DNA of 64,000 bases, taken from contig JADJLX010000003.1 in NCBI GenBank assembly GCA_016709865.1, positions 584,858-648,857 on the forward strand. Direction: 5' to 3'. Under the pieces are notes generated by a model. That model was not told the origin of the DNA. It ran no database searches and was given only the letters and a program-made list of their open reading frames with translations. This DNA comes from Bacteroidales bacterium. Its GTDB lineage: Bacteria > Bacteroidota > Bacteroidia > Bacteroidales > VadinHA17. The position numbers and the translations under genes were made by a program. Below are positions 56,656 through 64,000 of this stretch, piece by piece. Position 1 is the first letter of the stretch, and each line of letters begins with the position of its first letter.

Positions 56656-56768
56656 TGGGTTAGGTATGAGGTGCGAGGTACGTGGTGCGAGGTGTGAGGT
56701 GTAGGTAGTGAATATCCTGATCTTGGTCTTCTTCCCTCGTACCCCGAACCCCGTACCCCGTACCGGTA
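56650..56768. repeat. GAGGTGYGAGGT repeats
   Basis: GGTGCGAGGTACGTGGTGCG units followed by CCCTCGTACCCCGAACCCC units, which are the rough complement, between the helicase and the pyrophosphohydrolase genes. Confidence 0.55.
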
Positions 56769-56769
56769 A

Positions 56770-57108
56770 TTAAAGTTCGTTATATTTTTTGGCCGTCCCC
56801 TTCGATTTCTCCACCGGGTATTTCTCCCCGTTCTTTTTTATCTTTTCGAGAACAATCTCCTTAACATCAAGATTATGTTTCCCTGCCAGCAGCAAGGCAA
56901 ATGCCAACACATCGGCAAGTTCCTCTTTTAGTTTGGTCCGGTCGATCTTTTCGCACTCCTCTGTTGGTTTCCAGAGAAAGAGCTCATTCAGCTCGGCAGC
57001 CTCAATGGACAATGCCAGCGCCAGGTCCTTAGTGTTGTGGAACTGATCCCAGTGGCGGGCATCGCGGAATTTGACCAGTTCGTCAATCAGTATTTGAATG
57101 TCATTCAT
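56770..57108 (-). CDS. MazG-like nucleotide pyrophosphohydrolase
   Basis: A 112-residue all-alpha NTP pyrophosphatase of the RS21-C6/MazG type. The catalytic helices are LALALSIEAAELNELFLW (ExxE) and LKEELADVLAFALLLA (ExxxD). It probably hydrolyses dCTP or modified nucleotides to monophosphates. It lies upstream of the nuclease-helicase gene on the same strand, 114 bases away, so the two are probably expressed together. Confidence 0.88.
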   Translation of the reverse strand: MNDIQILIDELVKFRDARHWDQFHNTKDLALALSIEAAELNELFLWKPTEECEKIDRTKLKEELADVLAFALLLAGKHNLDVKEIVLEKIKKNGEKYPVEKSKGTAKKYNEL

Positions 57109-57698
57109 TGGTGGTGGATTGAGGGACTAATGTAGTGAAAAATGTAATATGTATTATAGATGATAGATGATGGGAAGAACGACGCACGACACACGACGCA
57201 CGACGCCCGACGTACGGCGCAAAGGCACAACGGCGTAACGGCTCAACGGCGAATATTTCAATTACGGAAGAAATCACTCTCTTTCCGGTGGTCTTCCTTC
57301 CGGTTCAGGCTGCCGACAGATCGTTTCGCAACATCGTAAGATGTCATTGATTTAGGTTAAGATGCCATTGCTCAAGCCGAAGATACCATTGCTTAACCAA
57401 TAGACTTAAATGTTTGACTCTAAGCTGACATTGTTTCAGGGGAAGAGGCAATTGTTTGAGGAAAAGAAGAAGAAACGGTCATTCAATTGTCATTCAATTG
57501 TCATTCAATTGTCATTCAATAGTCATTCAATTGTCATTCAATTGTCATTCAATTGTAGAACAATCAATGACAACGAATGACGCCGAAGGCAAATGACGCG
57601 CAGCAAATGACACGAAGTAACTGACGGCGCAGCCAAATGACACATCTTCTATCATCTTATAATACATAATACATAATACATTGTTGCCTGTCTTCTGT
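57109..57698. repeat. Long repeat region with the largest GTCATT/AATGAC array
   Basis: No gene. CGACGCACGACACACGACGC units (57180-57250), then eight GTCATTCAATT units (57479-57557), the core GTAGAACAATC, and six AATGAC-type units with GCCGAAGGCA or GGCGCAGCCA spacers, ending in an ATCTTATAATAC tract. Confidence 0.75.
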
Positions 57699-58050
57699 TT
57701 ACTCCAGTAAGATCTCAGCTGGAATTCTCAATCCTTTATATAAAGATTTTATCATGCTAAGAGTCAGTTTTCTTTTTCTGTTCAGAATTTCGCTAACCCT
57801 GCTCTGACTTCCAATATATTGTATAAGGTCGGCCTTTGTCATATCCATTTGTTCCATTCGGAACTTAATAGCATCAACCGGGTCTGGCGGAGCAATCGGA
57901 TAATGTTTCATCTCATATGATTCAACTAAAAGTTACCAGCAAATCCATTTCATCACCCTGCGGAGTATCTTTCTTTGCTCCCCATAATAACTCAATTCTG
58001 CGAACCGCTGAATTATAGTCCTGCTCTGTTTTAATAGGTCTGATTTCCAT
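57699..58050 (-). pseudogene. higA: HigA-like HTH antitoxin with frameshift
   Basis: The C-terminal 70 residues hold the helix-turn-helix (MDMTKADLIQYIGSQSRVSE, LNRKRKLTLSMIKSLYKGL). The N-terminal part starts at 58050 (MEIRPIKTEQDYNSAVRRIE) and meets it only if one T is removed from TTTT near 57935, giving LVTLVESYEMKHYP. Complete protein would be ~116 residues, the normal HigA size. It follows the toxin gene, as in HigBA. Confidence 0.8.
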
Positions 58051-58052
58051 AA

Positions 58053-58351
58053 TTAAATCGTTTTAACATTAACTTTGTCATACTGCTTATGAGTTCCGAT
58101 GAACCTTACAAATACCACCTGAAATTCATAATCTATTGCAACAATTAATCTGTAGGCATTTCCTTTAATATTAAAGACAACCCTGCCTTCACCAACAACA
58201 CTGGCATTTTTATACTGTTGCTTCAAATCATTGGAACTGGTCACTCTGCTGTCTTTACCTCATGATACCATGCCCGTAATGAAGCTTCAGAATCTGCATA
58301 TTCCGGCTTTTCAAAAACTCTCTCCAATGTTTTGAAAGCAATAATTCTCAT
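58053..58351 (-). pseudogene. higB: HigB-type toxin with frameshift
   Basis: The start at 58351 reads MRIIAFKTLERVFEKPEYAD, then AWYHEVKTAE; adding one G near 58244 (GAGTGACC to GAGTGGACC) continues WTSSNDLKQQYKNASVVGEG, FNIKGNAYRLIVAIDY and IGTHKQYDKVN. This is a RelE-fold HigB, a ribosome-dependent mRNA endonuclease in characterised systems. A perfect palindrome precedes it. Confidence 0.82.
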
Positions 58352-58375
58352 CTTGCAAAAATAAGAATAATTTGT

Positions 58376-58400
58376 ATAATATCCCAATTTGGGATATTAT
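58376..58400. promoter_or_regulatory. Operator of the higBA operon
   Basis: ATAATATCCCAA and TTGGGATATTAT form a perfect 12-bp inverted repeat around one T, 24 bases before the higB start. HigA-type antitoxins repress from such sites. Confidence 0.7.
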
Positions 58401-58457
58401 TTTTTCATCTTTTTAATGAAGTTTTCATATTTTAGTACTTAAATAATTCCGGGAGTT

Positions 58458-59086
58458 ATGTACTATCTGCTTTCAAAATCCCGGAAAAAGATTGCCCGTG
58501 TTGTAATGGATAACGTAAATACTGTTTTTGAATAAGGAAAAACTGAATTTAGACATGTTCTGGTTTGTGATGCTTAAAAGACTAAAGACATAAAGGATTT
58601 TAAAAAAATAAGACTTATTTGTGATGATAATACAAAGATCTCAGAAAAACTGATCGATAAGTTCTTACTATACTATGCAGCAGGCCGTAACAATCTGGAG
58701 CATGATATGAACCAAAGATTTATGGCTTACAGGCATCTTGATCCTTTCTTCACTCACCGACCGTGGTTTTACGGCACTCGTTGATGGCTTAAATGAATAT
58801 GGGTTTAGTTTTTCTGACGATCCGTTTCTAAGAGTCAATTTGTCGATGGTTACAACTGCATCTGATATTCTGAAAAAGCAAATTATGCTTTCCAGAATAT
58901 GAAGGTCTATTTGCTAAGAATACCACTCCGGAATCAAAGAGAAGCATTGATGACCTGAATTTTTATGAACATTGTCCTTCCGATATAAATGCAGGTATTG
59001 AACCTGATATTGATGCTGCCGCACAAATGGCGGGAATTGATATTGGCACTGCGAAAAGTCTTGTTAAGAAGTTACAGGAGTATTAA
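58458..59086 (+). pseudogene. Unrecognised gene with several frameshifts
   Basis: Frames join as MYYLLSKSRKKIARVVMDNV..., KTKDIKDFKKIRLICDDNTK, RNNLEHDMNQRFMAYRHL, LVDGLNEYGFSFSDDPFLRV and a C-terminal HTH-like DAAAQMAGIDIGTAKSLVKK. At least four indels are needed to link them into one protein of ~205 residues. Not recognised by family. Confidence 0.5.
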
Positions 59087-59386
59087 TAAACTCCAAAAGA
59101 TACCCGTAAAAATAGGTGGATAAAAAGGTTCTCCATCTACAATTCCTTTTAGCGCCAGTGATAGCCTTCACACATAAACAGATACCGCTCCGGCGCCGGA
59201 TCTTATTGGAGCCCAGGGTTCTACAAATAGTTCGCTGCTCTTGCGTGGCTCCACTAAAGTATGCTTCTCCTGGGCCTGCGCCCCTACTAGTAAATGACGG
59301 CGCAGCCAAATGACGTCGTTTTTCCTTCTACTTTACCTCCCGTCTTTTTCACCGGTTTTATTATAATCCCTTTCTCCATTCATATT
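59087..59386. other. No gene recognised
   Basis: About 300 bases. Only a short AATGAC unit pair (near 59294-59315, AAATGACGGCGCAGCC) is seen; ORFs here have no recognisable content. Confidence 0.5.
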
Positions 59387-60296
59387 TTACACCGTTCCGT
59401 AATTCACAAGGACATCATATGTTCCGGGCGGACAAGCTGTAACATGGGTTGCAGGTTCATATGAAATGATCTCAAGTTTAGTCAGTCTTGTGGCTTTTCC
59501 TTTTTGAGTTGCTGCAGTGCCTGACGGATAGAGATGCAGAATCTTTCCTCGTATACCCCCGCCGGTATATGTAATCTCACCTCCATTCAGGTTAGTAAGA
59601 TCTTATACGACATATCGGGCTTCATTTCGAAGTTCTCCAGCCATACTTTTTGTAATTTGCCTTTTATCTCGATTTGCAATAAGCACATCGTAGGTGCCCG
59701 TTTTTGATCTTCCCGTAATAATCACCCATAGGCTCATCAGGAGGAATTGCTTTTGCATGATTTCCCTTTGGATAGAACCTTGGGAGACCCCAGTTCAGAT
59801 TCTGCTGGTTGTTGCCTTTATATCTGTTAACTGTGGAAGTATAATATGAAAGGCCTTTCTGATTTCCCTGTACTGCTTCGATCGCCACCTGATACTCTTA
59901 GACGTTTTACCGATACAGTGGTTTGGTCTTCTTCTTAATAATTACATTCCCCACATCAAGCTGATTGTTCCCGGCTGACGAGAGGTTCAGCACTATCTTC
60001 AGAGAACAGGTCCCGGGTGTAAGATTCTGCTCATCTATTTCTTTTCCCTCGCTGAAGACCTTATATGACGATCCTGATATCAGATCACCGACAGTACTGA
60101 TGTTAACGACAAGTGGTTTTGTTGAAATTAAATCCTGCTGTATCGTACCGGGAGTTTTTACCTGCACCTGTTCCAGCAATTCTCCGTTTTTACAACGATT
60201 CCATTATCCAGCACATACGAATAGTTAGATATATTCTGACCCTGCAGAAAAAGTGTAAGCACTGACAAAACTGATGATAGAACGACAATTTTTCAT
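59387..60296 (-). pseudogene. Frameshifted secreted protein gene
   Basis: Start at 60296: MKNCRSIIS, then after a shift VLSVLTLFLQGQNISNYSYV; then LEQVQVKTPGTIQQDLISTK and NLTPGTCSLKIVLNLSSAGN; then VNRYKGNNQQNLNWGLPRF with AIPPDEPMGDYYG. Two GTYDVL segments near the end are tandem-like. At least three indels. Looks like a surface or carbohydrate-linked protein; function unknown. Confidence 0.45.
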
Positions 60297-60373
60297 AACT
60301 CTTTATCTGATATAGTATACATATACCAAATTTAAACAATTCATAACAAATAATAGTATTCATCAGACGTTCA

Positions 60374-60547
60374 ATTCGCACCGGAATTGCAATGGTCATT
60401 AGATTGCCATTCAGTAGTCATTACAGTGGTCATTCAAATGCGAACAATCAATGACCACTAATGACGGCCGCAGGCCAAATGACACGAAGTAAATGACAAT
60501 AAATGACGGCGCAGCAAATGACCACCAATGACGGCGCAGCCAAATGA
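60374..60547. repeat. GTCATT/AATGAC array 7
   Basis: Four GTCATT-like units, GCGAACAATC core, and seven AATGAC units with CACC, GGCCGCAGGCCA and GGCGCAGCCA spacers, ahead of the lipoprotein gene. Confidence 0.7.
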
Positions 60548-60648
60548 CACCTCTGATCTATTAATAAGGATGTGGGTTTATCTGAGTCAATTTTAGTATA
60601 TTTGATTAGGCAGACTTTTCCAGTAATAGTTGTCAAATAGATCCTTAA

Positions 60649-62042
60649 ATGGAATCAGCATCTAAAGTTTTGAAAATACTGGTGATTATAGTAGTGCTTT
60701 TCTTAATTATTTCGTGCAGAAAAGATGAACCAGCGATGCCTGTTATTACAACATTGGAAATAACCGGCATAACTTATTCGACAGCAGTATCAGGAGGCGA
60801 AAGTTACAGATGCAGGGGTGTTACCTTAATCAACAGAGAGTCTGCTGGAGCACAAAGCAAATCCAACAATATCAAACAACCATACAACGCAGGATGGAAA
60901 TACCGGCAGGTTTACCAGCGATATAACCAGTTTTAAGTTCAGCGACAGAGTATTTTGTCAGGGCATATGCCAAAAAAAGTGTTGGTACCTCTTACGGATC
61001 ACAGGTAAGTTTACTACCCTTGCAAAAGCACCTGATAAACCAACAGGAATAAAAATCACGCCGAGGGAATTACTCTTAACAATAGTTTGGGATAATCAAT
61101 CAGATCAGCAATATAAAGCTGTAAGGATTTTTCAGAGATACTATTCCATCCCCATCTGTTCTTTACAGGGAAATACCTTGTATGCAAACTCTTACACCGA
61201 TGTTGTAGTAGCTCTCAATACCAGGTATTTCTATAAAAATAAGTCTAGTTAACAGCAGTAATCTTGAATCGGAAAAATCTGAGGAGATCTCTGGAATTCC
61301 TCTGGAGCCGGTTAATACAGCAAGTCCGTTAACGGACAAATCGGAGGACTTCATTATGCTTTTTGGGAATTTAGGGCCTGGCATTCACTAAACTGGTTCA
61401 TAACTTTACAATTTACAATGAACCGGTTAATAAAGATAATTCACTTAACTGAAAGACGGCTTATACTATCAGTTCTATCGGGGAATTATTAACGACACAA
61501 TTGGTTTCTATTACGGAATACAAACCTCCGTAATGAAACCGGATGGAATGGCTAACAGAAAGGTGTTATTTTTGAAGATGGAAAACTCAGAGACATCGCA
61601 AACTACAGGACTGCTGCCGGAGGATGGGGACAGAGTGCCGGTTATGAGGGTGATTTATTGGTGTCAGGAAAATTATGAATGGGGCCAGGAACATACAGCA
61701 TTGAATTACGAAAAGACAGTGCCGATTCAAAGGAGACTGGTATAGCCTCTGGATAAATAAGATTCCTGTTGTGTCTAAAGAATATATCGGATCGATACGG
61801 TTTGAGAAGTTCAAAATCGAGCGGAATAAAAAGCGGAGGAATAACCTGGACAGAGCTATACTTTAAATCAAACCTGAATACCACTTTACCTCGGTGGCAT
61901 GTATCAGTAAATGATGTCCTTGCGAGATAATCAGCATCACCATGTAACAACTTCCTACAATTCAGATAAGTTTGTGGGCTTCACCAATATATTCACCACA
62001 AATGGCCACGATGTCCATTTTCTTATGGGTCCAACCGTTTGA
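60649..62042 (+). pseudogene. Frameshifted lipoprotein with FN3-like and DUF3472-like domains
   Basis: Lipoprotein start (VLFLIISC, Cys22), then an FN3-like domain (EITGITYSTAVSGGE, DKPTGIKITPRELLLTIVWD), then a region like DUF3472 (IGFYYGIQTSV, IEYIGSIRF-like text KEYIGSIRFEKFKI) and the end VGFTNIFTTNGHDVHFLMGP. Five or more indels break it. A TATATTTG box at 60597-60604 may be its -7 element. Confidence 0.5.
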
Positions 62043-62386
62043 CGGTTTCATCCCCCGGATACTCTGGTAATTGTTTGAGCAAATTCGGGAAAAAGCGACT
62101 GGCTGCTGAGATCCATCCTTTCCTCTTGTAGGAAAAACATCTCCGGGGAAAGCATTTTTTTACCACGGGTTTCACGGAGTTTACAACAAGTTACACTGCG
62201 CTCCAATTAAAGTTAAACCCTCAAACCGGTACCCGGTACCCAGCACCCGTTACCCAGCACGCAGTACCCAGCACCCGGTACAGTAACCATCGAGCCTTCT
62301 TGATCCAGGGTTACAAACCTTCCTGGTTCATGCGGCAAAATAACGGTTTAAACGTCTTTGTCTCAGATGATAAATAACTAAAACCT
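62043..62386. other. Intergenic region with CACCCGGTACCCAG repeats
   Basis: No gene recognised. Tandem CCCAGCACCCGKTAC units lie near 62222-62283. Confidence 0.5.
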
Positions 62387-63067
62387 ATGAAAGACTTAAT
62401 CAGAAAATACCCTTCAAGCTCATTTATAGTTATTGCTCTTTTCTGTTCCTGGACACTCTGGCTGCTTATGATACTTTCATCGCGAGGATTGCTGCCATTC
62501 AGATTTCCGACCAGTTTCATCGGATCATTCGGTCCTGCTGTGAGGGGCTCTGATCGTTACCGGAGTATCAGATGGAGAGCTGGTATAAAAGAATTTTCAG
62601 ATCGATGGTTCGTGTCCAGAGCATCACCTGCTAAATCATATTGCAGGCTCTTTTTCTTATTATTATTGTTTATGTGCTAACGGCTTCAGTATCATGGTTC
62701 TGAACCGGGAGGTTCTTAAACTTCCTCGGAACTGCCGGGTGCCGGTGAATGATTGCCTATTTCTTAATTACTGCTGTTCTGGGCGGACCATTGGGAGAAG
62801 AATGGGCTGGAGAGGTTTCTGCAGCCATACCTGCTGAAAAGATACTAATCCCATAATCTCAAGCTTTCTGATTGCACTGATATGGTTTACCTGGCATATA
62901 CCGCTTTTCTGGCTCGAAGGGCAGCACAGGCCAGCAGCTCGATGATATATTTTGCAATTATGGTACTTTCAATGTCGTTCCTCGCTACGATTCTGTATAT
63001 TGAATCAAATGGCAGTCTGTTTCACGCAATACTTTTTCATACAATGATTAATTATGTCAGCGCCTAA
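62387..63067 (+). pseudogene. Frameshifted CPBP family intramembrane metalloprotease
   Basis: MKDLIRKYPSSSFIVIALFC starts a multi-helix protein. After shifts it continues FPTSFIGSFGPAV, FLITAVLGGPLGEE and, with one base added near 62806, GEELGWRGF (the EExxxR motif), then LIALIWFTWHIPLFWLEG and the end FHAILFHTMINYVS. The order and motifs are those of CPBP/CAAX-type proteases. At least four indels. Confidence 0.7.
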
Positions 63068-63309
63068 CACTGCCATCCGATGCCTGCGGCCGGATCGATA
63101 AATCATTCGGGCATCTCTCGGCATCTTCGTAATTGCGGAATTACCCTCATCTTCGCAGGAACCACTGCAAAGACTTATAACAGGAAAAGTATCTCAAAGC
63201 TGAACCGAGTCGAGATGATGCTTTAAAGTGATGAGTTTTTTACCTGCCTATTTTCTTCCTGCGTCGTGCGTCGTTCGCCATTTAGCCGTGCGCCCTGCGC
63301 CTTTACGCC

Positions 63310-64000
63310 TTCGCCCGCTTCCTACATCCTCCATGCGGTATATCCCGTCCGGATACGACATCCTCAAAACCTGTCTCCTGTTTGCCAATACAGCTGGAAA
63401 TAGGCATTATAATCTTTTGGTTTTCCTCGAGATCAGAGAAATGAGATCTTGCCGGTTATTAGGATAGGTTGCCACACCTGACGACTTCGCATTCTGAAAC
63501 TTTATGCTTCCCACAAAACCGCTGGCCACCGAGATCTCACTTGTAGTTTGCCGCCCGCCTCAAACTCAAATGTCTGCGATGAGGAGTGGGTGTTCATTCG
63601 ACATTGGCTCCCGTATAGACATTAACACTGAAGCATTCCCCGAGTAGTTATTTGTCCATTTTGCCCGTGAGATCGGCCGGCGCTACAGCAAAACGGTTGT
63701 ACCACGACAGTTCCCTCAGCGGATCCCACATGCTGCTATCGAGATTAATAATCGGGTTTATTTATGTCGATCCGAAAGCCTGAACAAAAGCGTTCTGTCA
63801 GGACAGATGATCTCAATCCAGCCGGTTTCACCCCTTCCTGAAGAGCAACAAACATTCTTTTCCCGAGGCATTATCAGTTACATCGCCTGTGCCAAAATAT
63901 GCAGGCTCGTGACCACAGCTCCCGTCGGGACTGAAAAATTCTGAAGGTTTGAATACCTGCCGGCAACAAGATATTCCAGGCGTTAGAGGTTACCGCAGTG
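63310..64000 (-). pseudogene. Frameshifted, 3'-side gene of unknown function running off the window
   Basis: Short frames on the minus strand read VFKPSEFFSPDGSCGHEPAY, then FGTGDVTDNASGKECLLLFR, ETGWIEIICPDRTLLFRLSD, NPIINLDSSMWDPLRELSWY, and SEISVASGFVGSIKFQNAKS. They fit one secreted or surface protein broken by several indels and continuing beyond base 64000. Family not recognised; exact ends uncertain. Confidence 0.4.

Noticed and set aside
57479..57640. GTCATT/AATGAC array as CRISPR or attachment site
   Set aside because: Units are 11-16 bases, the two halves are inverted and no spacers or integrase are seen.
59116..59313. A 65-residue ORF in 59.1-59.3 kb
   Set aside because: Basic, repetitive and without recognisable domain; overlaps an AATGAC unit.
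63228..63467. A 79-residue ORF near the window end
   Set aside because: It is made of CGTCGTGCG and CGCCTTTACGCC repeats and has no family match.

Overview
The window looks like a chromosomal piece of a Bacteroidota bacterium, probably Bacteroidales-like. The supporting signs are polysaccharide-degrading enzymes typical of the phylum (GH92, GH32, a GH67-type alpha-glucuronidase, a CE1-type esterase), secreted lipoproteins with a short lipobox, many families common in this phylum (DUF6629, DUF6544, ORF6N, DHCW-type cupin), almost no Shine-Dalgarno sequences, and TATATTTG-like -7 boxes. Several stop codons and one start codon fall inside intergenic repeats. Species cannot be named from the sequence alone.

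Layout. 1-5.2 kb: end of a glycosyltransferase-9 gene, a GH92 alpha-mannosidase and a frameshifted GH32 fructan hydrolase. 5.2-7.9 kb: a membrane acyltransferase, tRNA-Pro(CGG) and a three-gene VOC/DUF1801/PhnB-like operon. 8.2-13.4 kb: alpha-glucuronidase-like enzyme, CE1 esterase and Gfo/Idh/MocA oxidoreductase, which together look like a glycan-use cluster. 13.5-17.6 kb: a PIF1-like helicase, then a tripartite HipB-HipS-HipT toxin-antitoxin module. 17.7-33.1 kb: mostly single housekeeping or membrane genes (L,D-transpeptidase, ECF sigma factor, beta-helix lipoprotein, M3 peptidase, CDF transporter and others). 33.1-45.3 kb: small DUF genes separated by dense repeats, a hairpin-bounded DUF559 nuclease element, and a second HipB-HipS-HipT module. 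45.4-50.6 kb: a few genes in very repeat-rich DNA. 50.8-58.4 kb: an accessory stretch with an AT-rich orphan gene, an IS21-family element, a nuclease-helicase with a MazG-type pyrophosphohydrolase, and a HigBA module. 58.4-64 kb: genes that are recognisable but broken by many single-base frameshifts.

Most striking are: (1) two tripartite HipBST-like modules 26 kb apart, each with its own inverted-repeat operator; (2) a ~580-bp element with a DUF559 endonuclease gene between hairpin-containing terminal inverted repeats, plus a ~260-bp gene-less relative 6.6 kb away; (3) an intergenic repeat system built of modules in a fixed order, with short palindromes nested inside it; (4) AATGAC/GTCATT arrays that supply stop and start codons to neighbouring genes; (5) a PD-(D/E)xK-like nuclease fused to an SF1-type helicase beside a MazG-like enzyme, a possible defence pair, with its C-terminus rewritten by the IS21 end.

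Caution: single-base indels, many in homopolymers, break GH32, istA, istB, higA, higB, a small membrane gene and everything after 58.4 kb. This fits uncorrected long-read errors near a contig end at least as well as real gene decay.
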